Virus record (IMG/VR): IMGVR_UViG_3300025168_000700
Location: 1 to 23,312 of that record
From: a virus
Strand: one strand, 5' to 3'
DNA length: 23,312 nt
Shown: piece by piece, positions 14,576-19,737 of the stretch
Position numbering within the stretch: position 1 is the stretch's first letter
Layout of the letters: each line of letters opens with the position of its first letter
Notes under the pieces: model-generated
Told to the model about the DNA's origin: nothing
The model's input: the letters and a program-made list of their open reading frames with translations, nothing else
Database searches by the model: none
Translations under genes and position numbers: made by a program

Positions 14576-14800
14576 TTATGTTGTTATTTTATATAAATCA
14601 TCATCTATTTTTTCAACATTAGTTGTATTTATATCAATAACGAAATATAAATCATCTAAATTTTTATCATTATTTATTGAATTGATATAAAAACATTGAT
14701 TAGTATTATTTTGATTTTCAATTACTAAACTATTATTATGTCTATATATAGTTAGTTTTATCTCATTATTTTCATTTTCTTTAATTTGTATATCTTTCAT
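14576..14800 (-). CDS. Hypothetical Asn/Ile-rich orphan protein
   Basis: A 74-residue beta-prone protein of extreme composition (Asn, Ile, Asp, Lys). Alternating hydrophobic residues suggest a small beta sandwich or sheet. GAGGG precedes the shared TATAAAATG start context. Codons are almost all A/T-ending. No family recognised, and the AT bias makes homology hard to see. Confidence 0.58.
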   Translation of the reverse strand: MKDIQIKENENNEIKLTIYRHNNSLVIENQNNTNQCFYINSINNDKNLDDLYFVIDINTTNVEKIDDDLYKITT

Positions 14801-14824
14801 TTTATAGCCCTCGTGTTGTTATTA

Positions 14825-15049
14825 TTATAATGTTAATTCATTTATTTGTTCATCTAATAGTTGTTTTATATCTAGTAATACATCTAATTCAAAAACATCT
14901 CTTATTAAATATTTAGTATTGAATATACTATTTATTAAATATTGTCCTTTGTCAGTTATATTATTTTGATCATCAAAAATTGGTAAACCCTCTAAAAAGT
15001 TTAAAGATTTTTGATTTTTAATTAACTCCCTATATTCATCTTTTTTCAT
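14825..15049 (-). CDS. Hypothetical helical orphan protein
   Basis: A 74-residue, Leu/Ile/Asp-rich, mostly helical protein. It begins after the same AAGGAAACTATAAAATG spacer as the gene at 14563. The Leu-spaced C-terminal half (Phe-Glu-Leu-Asp-Val-Leu-Leu-Asp-Ile-Lys) suggests a coiled coil or helical hairpin. No family recognised. Confidence 0.58.
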   Translation of the reverse strand: MKKDEYRELIKNQKSLNFLEGLPIFDDQNNITDKGQYLINSIFNTKYLIRDVFELDVLLDIKQLLDEQINELTL

Positions 15050-15077
15050 TTTATAGTTTCCTTATTGTTTGTTATTA

Positions 15078-15257
15078 TTATATAATTCCATTTTCTTTAA
15101 ATTCATCAAGTAAACCAAACTTTTTACCAAAATATAAAAAGTGTTCAGATATAATAATTAATTCATCTAAACTAAAATTATTATTACTTATTATACTTTG
15201 CGTGTTTATTGCTTGATCTATTGCTTGTTTTTTTGTTTTTGGTATTGTTAGTTTCAT
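15078..15257 (-). CDS. Hypothetical 59-residue orphan protein
   Basis: ATG at 15257, preceded by AAGGGG and the shared TATAAAATG context. Stop TAA at 15078. The product starts Met-Lys-Leu-Thr-Ile-Pro-Lys-Thr-Lys-Lys, then has an Asn/Ser stretch and a helical C-terminus with Phe-Leu-Tyr-Phe-Gly-Lys-Lys-Phe. It fills what would otherwise be a 300-base hole between genes with the same spacing, which supports it as a real gene. It is the first gene after the terminator at 15316-15350, and two TATAAT-like boxes lie upstream. Confidence 0.6.
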   Translation of the reverse strand: MKLTIPKTKKQAIDQAINTQSIISNNNFSLDELIIISEHFLYFGKKFGLLDEFKENGII

Positions 15258-15315
15258 TTTATACCCCTTGTTTATTATTATAACATTATTATTATAATTC
15301 TTTTAATTCTTGTAT

Positions 15316-15350
15316 AAAAAAAGCTACCTATTTATTATAAGTAGCTTTTT
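15316..15350 (-). terminator. Intrinsic terminator after the 66-residue gene
   Basis: AAAAAGCTAC (ending 15327) pairs with GTAGCTTTTT (15341-15350). The A and T tracts extend the GC-containing stem, so it works on either strand. It lies just after the stop of the leftward gene ending at 15355. Confidence 0.75.
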
Positions 15351-15354
15351 ATTA

Positions 15355-15555
15355 TTATTTATTCATTTTAATATAATCTGATCCATTAAATACATATTTA
15401 TCTTCTTCTTCAATATGTTTATTATATTTTTTAATGAATTTTTTTAGATCTTCATATAGTTCATAATCTAGCGTTTTAATATGAATTGGCAGTAAATCAA
15501 CCTCACAACCAACACCAACCATATTTATACTAAATGTTGTAAATTCGTCCTTCAT
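15355..15555 (-). CDS. Hypothetical orphan protein
   Basis: A 66-residue protein with a beta-prone N-terminal half (Phe-Thr-Thr-Phe-Ser-Ile-Asn-Met-Val-Gly-Val-Gly) and a charged helical C-terminal half. AAGGAAACTAATAAAATG precedes the start, one base longer than the common spacer. It is directly followed by a terminator. No family recognised. Confidence 0.57.
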   Translation of the reverse strand: MKDEFTTFSINMVGVGCEVDLLPIHIKTLDYELYEDLKKFIKKYNKHIEEEDKYVFNGSDYIKMNK

Positions 15556-15581
15556 TTTATTAGTTTCCTTATTGTTTATTA

Positions 15582-15809
15582 TTATATAAATAGATCATTA
15601 GTATTTATTATTTCAATATCTCTAATTAATAAATAATTATTCCTATTATCTTTTATTGTAGGATTTACTCCATTACTTTTTGCGTGGTTATATTTATTAA
15701 TCATTTGGCTATAATGTTTTCTAATTTCATTATAATCCAAATTATCATTTTCAAAAAATATAAAAGATTTACTTTTATTTTGCGTGGTTACTTTAACTGC
15801 GTATTTCAT
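15582..15809 (-). CDS. Hypothetical orphan protein
   Basis: A 75-residue protein beginning Met-Lys-Tyr-Ala-Val-Lys-Val-Thr-Thr, a beta start, followed by a Phe-Ile-Phe-Phe-Glu strand and a helix with Tyr-Asn-Glu-Ile-Arg-Lys-His-Tyr. AAAGGG and the shared TATAAAATG lie before it. Only 25 bases separate its ATG from the terminator at 15835-15866, leaving no room for a normal promoter, so it is probably expressed by read-through. Confidence 0.57.
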   Translation of the reverse strand: MKYAVKVTTQNKSKSFIFFENDNLDYNEIRKHYSQMINKYNHAKSNGVNPTIKDNRNNYLLIRDIEIINTNDLFI

Positions 15810-15834
15810 TTTATAGCCCTTTATTTGTTAAGTT

Positions 15835-15866
15835 AAAAAAGCCCCTAAATTAATAAGGGCTTTTTT
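15835..15866 (-). terminator. Intrinsic terminator after the 125-residue gene
   Basis: AAAAAAGCCC and GGGCTTTTTT pair over 10 bp around a loop of about 12 bases, ending in T6 on either strand. It follows the stop of the leftward gene at 15872. Confidence 0.78.
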
Positions 15867-15871
15867 ATTGG

Positions 15872-16249
15872 TTATATTAAATCAAGATCTTGTTTTAATT
15901 TCATATCCAAAACCATATAAGACATAAAATTGAAATAATTATTAGTTATTTTGTCTTTTGTCTTTTGGTTTGGATCTTCTTCAATAGATCCCATTTTTAC
16001 TGCTAAATCTATAACATCTTCATTATAAAATGGAAGATTAATAACACTTGGAAGACCAGATAACCAATAAGAAAATGAATTTTGAAAATGGTCTGTTTTG
16101 TTATTAAACCCAGATTCTTTTTTAAATGTATCAATTAAGTAGTTTAGTTTTTGATCTTCTTTTATTGGTTGATCTTCTTCGTATGGTTTGATACTATCTA
16201 AAATAAATATAGAATAGTTTTTTTTGTATTTGGTGTGGTGTAGTTTCAT
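15872..16249 (-). CDS. Hypothetical protein of the Tyr-Trp-Leu-x-Gly-Leu-Pro-Ser type
   Basis: A 125-residue protein with a conserved-looking core, Ser-Tyr-Trp-Leu-Ser-Gly-Leu-Pro-Ser at about 60-68 followed by Ile-Asn-Leu-Pro-Phe-Tyr-Asn. I recall this pattern in unassigned proteins of aquatic phages and plasmids (recollection, unchecked). The N-terminus is basic and the rest is helical. The start at 16249 overlaps the stop of the 40-residue membrane protein as ATGA, with AGAGG as ribosome site. Function unknown. Confidence 0.6.
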   Translation of the reverse strand: MKLHHTKYKKNYSIFILDSIKPYEEDQPIKEDQKLNYLIDTFKKESGFNNKTDHFQNSFSYWLSGLPSVINLPFYNEDVIDLAVKMGSIEEDPNQKTKDKITNNYFNFMSYMVLDMKLKQDLDLI

Positions 16250-16368
16250 TTTTTAACCTCTTTTTGTTTGTTATGTTGTTTTAATTGTTCTTTGATTGTC
16301 AAGATCCATAGTAATACAATGATGAAGACAATGTAGAACAAAGTAAAATTTAGTATTTGATCAATCAT
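16246..16368 (-). CDS. 40-residue single-span membrane protein
   Basis: ATG at 16368, stop TGA at 16246-16248 overlapping the next start. Residues 5-23 are strongly hydrophobic (Ile-Leu-Asn-Phe-Thr-Leu-Phe-Tyr-Ile-Val-Phe-Ile-Ile-Val-Leu-Leu-Trp), followed by a lysine- and glutamine-rich tail. This is an N-out or signal-anchor topology with a cytoplasmic basic tail. It lies 1 base after the stop of another small membrane protein. Candidate roles are pinholin or holin component, superinfection exclusion, or membrane tether; none is proven. Confidence 0.55.
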   Translation of the reverse strand: MIDQILNFTLFYIVFIIVLLWILTIKEQLKQHNKQKEVKK

Positions 16369-16369
16369 T

Positions 16370-16543
16370 TTAAATTGATCCTATAATTAGCAATAGATAG
16401 AGAGAGCCAAACAAGCCAACCACAAACAATAATTCAGATATATTTGTTTTTAATTGCTTGATCTTATCGGCTCTTTTTTGCTTTTGTTTTAGATCTTGAT
16501 TAATAAAGTATTTATTTAAACTAATCATTTTTTTATTTTGCAT
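16370..16543 (-). CDS. 57-residue single-span membrane protein
   Basis: The start is ATG 16543 with AGAGG 8 bases before it. The first 32 residues are basic (Lys/Arg/Gln) and helical. Residues about 34-55 form a membrane span rich in Leu, Ile, Val, Phe and Gly, with the C-terminus (Gly-Ser-Ile) directly after. The order is opposite to that of the 40-residue partner, which has its span first. Together they look like a two-component membrane unit. No lysin lies nearby, so a lysis role is only one possibility. Confidence 0.58.
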   Translation of the reverse strand: MQNKKMISLNKYFINQDLKQKQKRADKIKQLKTNISELLFVVGLFGSLYLLLIIGSI

Positions 16544-16597
16544 TATTTAACCTCTTTGTTTTTGTTTAAGTTCTTAGGATCTTAAATTATGTATAGT

Positions 16598-16876
16598 TTA
16601 AAGTTGATCTTCGGCTTTTTTGTTTTGTCTTACCTCTTCTCTTGTGTGCGTCTCTTTTGCTAATCCATAACCTCTACCTTCAAGTTCTAGAGGATAGAAA
16701 CTTATTGTAGATCCTCTTTTTGAGCTTTCATCTGTATTAATTCTAATCATCTTTAAGTCTCTCCAAAACTCTACATAGTAATTTTCTGTATTGGAGATCT
16801 TATCTAGTATGATCTTAGCCTCTTTTAAAGTTTCGATCTCTTTGAGAGTGATCTTCATTTCTTTTAATTTGTTCAT
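16598..16876 (-). CDS. Hypothetical protein, first gene of the small-gene block
   Basis: A 92-residue protein starting at 16876 after AAAAGGG and ATG. An N-terminal Lys/Glu-rich helix (1-30) is followed by a beta region with Tyr-Tyr-Val-Glu-Phe-Trp and Ile-Arg-Ile-Asn. The C-terminal 25 residues are polar and charged. It lies first after the divergent noncoding region 16877-17400. A TTGACT box at about 16934-16939 on the minus strand lacks a good -10 partner. Function unknown. Confidence 0.58.
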   Translation of the reverse strand: MNKLKEMKITLKEIETLKEAKIILDKISNTENYYVEFWRDLKMIRINTDESSKRGSTISFYPLELEGRGYGLAKETHTREEVRQNKKAEDQL

Positions 16877-17058
16877 TTTGTAACCCTTTTAATTGTTATC
16901 AATAAAAACAAGTTAAGCCTTTTTCTTCAATAGTCAATGATTTATTTATATTTTGTATATGTTATCCTTATGTATGCTTAGTGGCTATACCTTAGCAACC
17001 CACCCTTACCACTTTTAAACGTCCAACCCTAAAGCTATATGATCTTAATTGGCTTGTA

Positions 17059-17083
17059 GTAGCTTGATTGGTAGCCTTGATTG
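17059..17083. repeat. Tandem 12/13-bp direct repeat in the divergent noncoding region
   Basis: GTAGCTTGATTG (17059-17070) is followed at once by GTAGCCTTGATTG (17071-17083), one base longer. A nearby palindrome, ATGAT-TG-ATCAT, lies at 17118-17129. They look like protein-binding sites at the point where leftward and rightward transcription diverge. The rest of 16877-17172 holds no credible ORF. Confidence 0.4.
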
Positions 17084-17172
17084 AGCAGTAGATCATAGAA
17101 ATATTATTTTTTCTTTGATGATTGATCATATTTTACCCCCCCTAGAAGTGCATTAAACTAAAGGTAGGTTTG

Positions 17173-17240
17173 GTATTAGTATTACTTGCGAGGTAGCAGT
17201 AAACGACTATTGCTAGGTATAAATAGTAATAATTTAATAC
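17173..17240 (+). ncRNA. Hairpin 1 with conserved loop GTAAACGACTA
   Basis: GTATTA (17173-17178) pairs with TAATAC (17235-17240), and TATTACT (17180-17186) with AGTAATA (17225-17231), separated by a small internal loop. An inner stem TAGCA/TGCTA (17194-17198, 17211-17215) closes a loop that starts GTAAACGACTA (17199-17209). It lies upstream of the rightward small-terminase operon. It could be a leader RNA structure or a DNA site. Confidence 0.45.
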
Positions 17241-17263
17241 TCTATATATAAGAATCAAGATTT

Positions 17264-17311
17264 AAAAATATCTCTGTAAACGACTAATATTGCTAGAGAT
17301 AGGGATATTTT
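17264..17311 (+). ncRNA. Hairpin 2 with the same loop GTAAACGACTA
   Basis: TATCTCT (17269-17275) pairs with AGAGATA (17295-17301), and flanking A and T tracts (17264-17268, 17308-17311) can extend the stem. The loop again starts with GTAAACGACTA (17276-17286), and TTGCTAG follows after a 3-base insertion relative to hairpin 1. Stem sequences differ completely from hairpin 1 while the loop is kept, which is the mark of a selected structure. Confidence 0.45.
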
Positions 17312-17346
17312 GAGGCTAGTGTTTTTTAGAGAGTTTCTACTAGACA

Positions 17347-17365
17347 ACCAATCCAAGAAATTGGT
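17347..17365. promoter_or_regulatory. Dyad upstream of the rightward operon
   Basis: ACCAAT (17347-17352) and ATTGGT (17360-17365) form an inverted repeat with a 7-bp spacer, ending 35 bases before the first rightward gene. No convincing -35/-10 pair was found beside it. An operator or small hairpin is possible. Confidence 0.3.
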
Positions 17366-17400
17366 GGTATTTTATTAATATTTACCCCTAAATTGTGTGT

Positions 17401-17604
17401 ATGCCAACATACGATTATAAATGTTTAGAGTGTGATAAAGTGTTTGAACACATACAAGAAATGAGTGAGCCAGACCTGGAAGAATGCTTATGCAAGAAAG
17501 AAAAGTTCCTAGTAAAGAGAATGATCTCAGCTCCAACTTTTGTCATTAACACTAAAAGTTCAATGACAGATACGAAATTATACAAAGAATTAGATATAGA
17601 TTAG
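17401..17604 (+). CDS. FmdB-like zinc-ribbon protein
   Basis: A 67-residue protein. The start Met-Pro-Thr-Tyr-Asp-Tyr-Lys-Cys is the standard beginning of FmdB-type zinc ribbons, so the ATG at 17401 is preferred to an in-frame GTG two codons upstream. Cysteines at 8, 11, 29 and 31 form the metal site (Cys-x2-Cys ... Cys-x-Cys), and the segment Phe-Glu-His follows the first pair as in the family. No ribosome site is visible, so the message may be leaderless or the structure upstream may matter. It heads the rightward terminase operon. A regulatory or nucleic-acid role is inferred. Confidence 0.75.
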   Translation: MPTYDYKCLECDKVFEHIQEMSEPDLEECLCKKEKFLVKRMISAPTFVINTKSSMTDTKLYKELDID

Positions 17605-17609
17605 TATAG

Positions 17610-17771
17610 ATGTTCGACTACTGTTCGCTTATCCAAAAAAACTGCTCATTCGCTGCAAAGCGAGGAGAGTTAACTTATTGTGGGTTACACAAAGGATATA
17701 CACTAGCAGAAAATCGAGTAGATTATATTAAAGTATGCCCAAAAGATAGATTGAAGAAAAAGAGGAGATAG
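17610..17771 (+). CDS. 53-residue Cys/His-rich protein
   Basis: ATG 17610 to TAG 17771, 5 bases after the zinc-ribbon gene. Cys at 5 and 12, then Tyr-Cys-Gly-Leu-His at 24-28 and Val-Cys-Pro-Lys near 43, with a basic Lys/Arg tail. The spacing suggests one small zinc knuckle. There is no clear ribosome site, so coupling to the preceding gene is likely. The last codons contain the AGGAG that serves as ribosome site for the next peptide. Function unknown. Confidence 0.55.
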   Translation: MFDYCSLIQKNCSFAAKRGELTYCGLHKGYTLAENRVDYIKVCPKDRLKKKRR

Positions 17772-17773
17772 TT

Positions 17774-17812
17774 ATGCCGTACGGAAAAAAGAAAAAGAAA
17801 AAGAAGAAGTAA
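17774..17812 (+). CDS. 12-residue polylysine peptide with slippery heptamer
   Basis: Encodes MPYGKKKKKKKK with a strong AGGAG site 6 bases before its ATG, and ends as TAATG on the start of the next gene. Codons 4-6 read GGA AAA AAG, giving A-AAA-AAG at 17785-17791 in the right register for -1 slippage. Slipped ribosomes would continue Glu-Lys-Glu-Lys-Glu-Glu-Val and run in frame into the 90-residue protein at 17812. It may be a functional basic peptide, a coupling leader, or the N-terminus of a frameshifted product. Confidence 0.5.
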   Translation: MPYGKKKKKKKK

Positions 17813-18084
17813 TGGCGATTACTTACAGAGGACAGCGATTCTCGGGTTATAACAAACCCAAGCGAACGCCTAAACACGCAAAAAAATCACACGCTGTACT
17901 AGCGAAGTCTGGCAGTAAGATTAAGCTAATTCGTTTTGGTCAACAAGGCGTAAGTGGTGCTGGTAAGAAACCTAAGACAGCAGCACAGAAAGCAAGACGC
18001 CGATCATTTAAAGCTAGACATAGAAAAAATATAGCAAGAGGAAAGATGTCAGCAGCTTATTGGTCTAATAAAGTTAAATGGTAG
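17812..18084 (+). CDS. Conserved basic phage protein
   Basis: A 90-residue, very basic protein. The central part has Ile-Lys-Leu-Ile-Arg-Phe-Gly-Gln-Gln-Gly-Val, then Arg-Arg-Arg-Ser-Phe-Lys-Ala-Arg-His, and it ends Ser-Ala-Ala-Tyr-Trp-Ser-Asn-Lys-Val-Lys-Trp. This Phe-Gly ... Arg-Ser-Phe-x-Ala-Arg-His ... Tyr-Trp-x-x-Lys pattern occurs in small proteins of many aquatic phages with no proven role (recollection). Composition suggests DNA or RNA contact, perhaps in the capsid or packaging. It begins at the stop of the polylysine peptide, and its end overlaps the next gene by 7 bases. Confidence 0.65.
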   Translation: MAITYRGQRFSGYNKPKRTPKHAKKSHAVLAKSGSKIKLIRFGQQGVSGAGKKPKTAAQKARRRSFKARHRKNIARGKMSAAYWSNKVKW

Positions 18085-18209
18085 AAAAGAGTATATACAA
18101 AAAACCTGATGGTGCTGGTAAAGGCGACAAGCCGAGAATGGGTATTTCCCAGAAAGAGTGGGAGAAGAAGTGGGAAAAGATATTTCGCAAGGATAAGAAG
18201 AAGAAATGA
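18078..18209 (+). CDS. 43-residue lysine-rich protein
   Basis: ATG 18078 lies inside the end of the 90-residue gene; stop TGA 18207-18209 overlaps the next ATG as ATGA. The N-terminal half is Gly/Lys/Pro-rich and flexible. The C-terminal half has Trp-Glu-Lys-Lys-Trp-Glu-Lys and ends in a Lys-rich tail. No ribosome site beyond the coupling overlap. It is one of a run of tiny basic products leading into the small terminase gene. No family recognised. Confidence 0.5.
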   Translation: MVEKSIYKKPDGAGKGDKPRMGISQKEWEKKWEKIFRKDKKKK

Positions 18210-18343
18210 AGAATGTAAAGCGACAAGAACGACGCTCCAATGGAGCAAAAAAAACTCGACAAGGTAATAGCAAAAACACAAAGCGTGGTACAAAGCTATC
18301 TACCAAATACTATAAGAAAAAATACAGAGGACAAGGAAGATGA
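18206..18343 (+). CDS. 45-residue Arg/Lys-rich protein
   Basis: ATG 18206 to TGA 18343, with ATGA overlaps at both ends. About 40 percent of residues are Lys or Arg, with Ser, Asn, Gly and Tyr between, and no hydrophobic core. It looks like an intrinsically disordered nucleic-acid-binding tail, similar in composition to a ribosomal protein extension or protamine-like peptide. GAAGAAG before the start may serve as a weak ribosome site. Function unknown. Confidence 0.5.
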   Translation: MKNVKRQERRSNGAKKTRQGNSKNTKRGTKLSTKYYKKKYRGQGR

Positions 18344-19011
18344 GTAATATAGAATTGAAAAAAGCCAATCAAATGGCTGCTATTGACTTATTGATTAATA
18401 ATCCAGAGCTAAACAAAACCGAACTAGCCAACGAGTTAAGTATGACACCTCAAACAATACATAACTGGTTTTCAGATGATAGATTTATTGAGATGTATTA
18501 TAAGAAGTATATGATTTCATTTAACGCAAAGCTACCTATGGTATTAAATAGTATGGTACGAGAAGCAGTTGAGGGAAATGTCCAGGCAGGGCGACTAGTA
18601 TTAGAGCATTCTGGTAAGCTAGTTAAGAATATCAATGTAACCGTAGATAGTCCATTCGAAAAATTTTTAAAAGCAACTGAAATAGACGCCGTAGAGGTTA
18701 TTGATGTGGAAACCGAAGAAGTAAAGGGAGCTTTAGAAACCCTTCCGAAAAGAAATCCCACAAACGACAAACCTTTAAAAAGAAAACAAGATGAAAAGAA
18801 AGCAGTAGCTAGTATAAAAAAAGGTAAGAAACCTTATAGGCAAAAACGTAGAGAGGATAGAGCAGATAGATATGCGTTATTGCAACGAGCTAAGAAAGTT
18901 GAGTTAGATCCATTACCTGCAAAGCGTCCTACAAATAACGAAAGAAGAAAGTGGCTGGAAGAATTAATCGAGAGGGAAGAATCTATGAAATCCCAAACTC
19001 GTCAGGCATAA
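18340..19011 (+). CDS. terS: Terminase small subunit
   Basis: A 223-residue protein. Residues 25-48 form a helix-turn-helix (Asn-Lys-Thr-Glu-Leu-Ala ... Met-Thr-Pro-Gln-Thr-Ile-His-Asn-Trp-Phe). The segment at 66-92 (Leu-Asn-Ser-Met-Val-Arg-Glu-Ala ... Ala-Gly-Arg-Leu-Val-Leu-Glu-His-Ser-Gly-Lys) is typical of phage small terminase oligomerisation helices. After an acidic linker (about 112-130), the C-terminal 85 residues are strongly basic. Small terminases bind the packaging site and hand DNA to the large subunit. AAGGA precedes the start. The gene points against the large terminase, and its end overlaps a convergent gene by 29 bases. Confidence 0.7.
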   Translation: MSNIELKKANQMAAIDLLINNPELNKTELANELSMTPQTIHNWFSDDRFIEMYYKKYMISFNAKLPMVLNSMVREAVEGNVQAGRLVLEHSGKLVKNINVTVDSPFEKFLKATEIDAVEVIDVETEEVKGALETLPKRNPTNDKPLKRKQDEKKAVASIKKGKKPYRQKRREDRADRYALLQRAKKVELDPLPAKRPTNNERRKWLEELIEREESMKSQTRQA

Positions 19012-19204
19012 TATCGTATTTTTCAAACATCTCAGACATCTCTAAAGAAGTCGTCATAAACTCATCAATATTAATATAGTCTTTTTCTACTGAATCGTTT
19101 GAAGATATTTTTTGGCATATAAAACCGAGAAGCTCGTTATTGGCTTTTGAAACCTCACGAAGCTCTTTTATCATTTTAAATATTTCTTTTATTATACTAT
19201 TCAT
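18983..19204 (-). CDS. Hypothetical helical protein
   Basis: A 73-residue protein, Lys/Glu/Met-rich with a helical N-terminal half and an acidic C-terminus. It starts with a TAATG overlap onto the end of the morphogenesis gene and runs 29 bases into the 3' end of the convergent small terminase gene. Its position as last gene of the terminase-portal unit suggests a small head or neck accessory factor, but nothing in its sequence proves it. Confidence 0.52.
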   Translation of the reverse strand: MNSIIKEIFKMIKELREVSKANNELLGFICQKISSNDSVEKDYINIDEFMTTSLEMSEMFEKYDIMPDEFGIS

Positions 19205-19737
19205 TACTTTGAACTTATTTTTTTACCAATATTTTTAAGACTGGTGCGTAATTTTTCTTTAAATTTATTTAAAAAATTCTTATCTAGGCTCAAAGATGAA
19301 ATTTTAGATAACACCAACTCTCTTACTTCTGCGTTACTAGAAAAAAACCATTTACGCTGAACATTGTTTTTATATTGTCCAGTTACACCTAAATGATAAT
19401 GTCCGTATTTTACATTTGATCCTACTTTTGCTGAAACTTTAGACATATTTGTTTTAACAGCAGATTTGCTATCTATGGATTTTTTTAAATTTCCTTTGCC
19501 TATCATAAAGTCTGTAGCCATACCAGATTCTTTTTTTATTCTAAGCCACTTAGACTTAGGTGTATAGCTAATAAACTTATTTCCTTGTATATCTTGTTGT
19601 TTTTTAAATGTGTCAGAAGATTGCTTTCTAGCTTCTTCTGCTAAAGGAGCTAAGACTTCAAGCACTATCATTTTTTTTAGTTTTGTTTTTTTTAATTTAT
19701 TAAAATCAAAATTAATCTTGTTCTGCATTGAAATCAT
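19204..19737 (-). CDS. Virion morphogenesis / tail-completion protein (Mu gpG-like)
   Basis: A 177-residue basic protein. The start at 19737 has GAGGTGA 9 bases upstream, inside the end of the portal gene, with which it overlaps by 26 bases. Its middle reads Val-Lys-Tyr-Gly-His-Tyr-His-Leu-Gly-Val-Thr-Gly, then Gln-Arg-Lys-Trp-Phe-Phe-Ser-Ser, the pattern of phage morphogenesis proteins where a Tyr-x-x-x-His motif precedes an Arg-x-Phe segment. Such proteins complete the neck or tail end. It is separated from the other tail genes and lies in the inverted terminase-portal unit. Confidence 0.62.
   Translation of the reverse strand: MISMQNKINFDFNKLKKTKLKKMIVLEVLAPLAEEARKQSSDTFKKQQDIQGNKFISYTPKSKWLRIKKESGMATDFMIGKGNLKKSIDSKSAVKTNMSKVSAKVGSNVKYGHYHLGVTGQYKNNVQRKWFFSSNAEVRELVLSKISSLSLDKNFLNKFKEKLRTSLKNIGKKISSK

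Noticed and set aside
14576-15809. Toxin-antitoxin systems among the small orphan genes
   Set aside because: Gene pairs of suitable size exist, but no known toxin fold or antitoxin DNA-binding motif was recognised.
16934-16939. TTGACT as -35 box for the leftward gene at 16876
   Set aside because: No acceptable -10 box lies 15-19 bases downstream.
17190-17300. tRNA or tmRNA gene suggested by the hairpins and the GTAAACGACTA loop
   Set aside because: No T-arm consensus, acceptor pairing or tmRNA tag-like frame could be found. The hairpins do not form a cloverleaf.
18049-18306. Three long overlapping minus-strand frames opposite the basic protein cluster
   Set aside because: All three frames are open because the plus strand is purine-rich lysine/arginine coding. 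They lack ribosome sites and read as hydrophobic artefacts.
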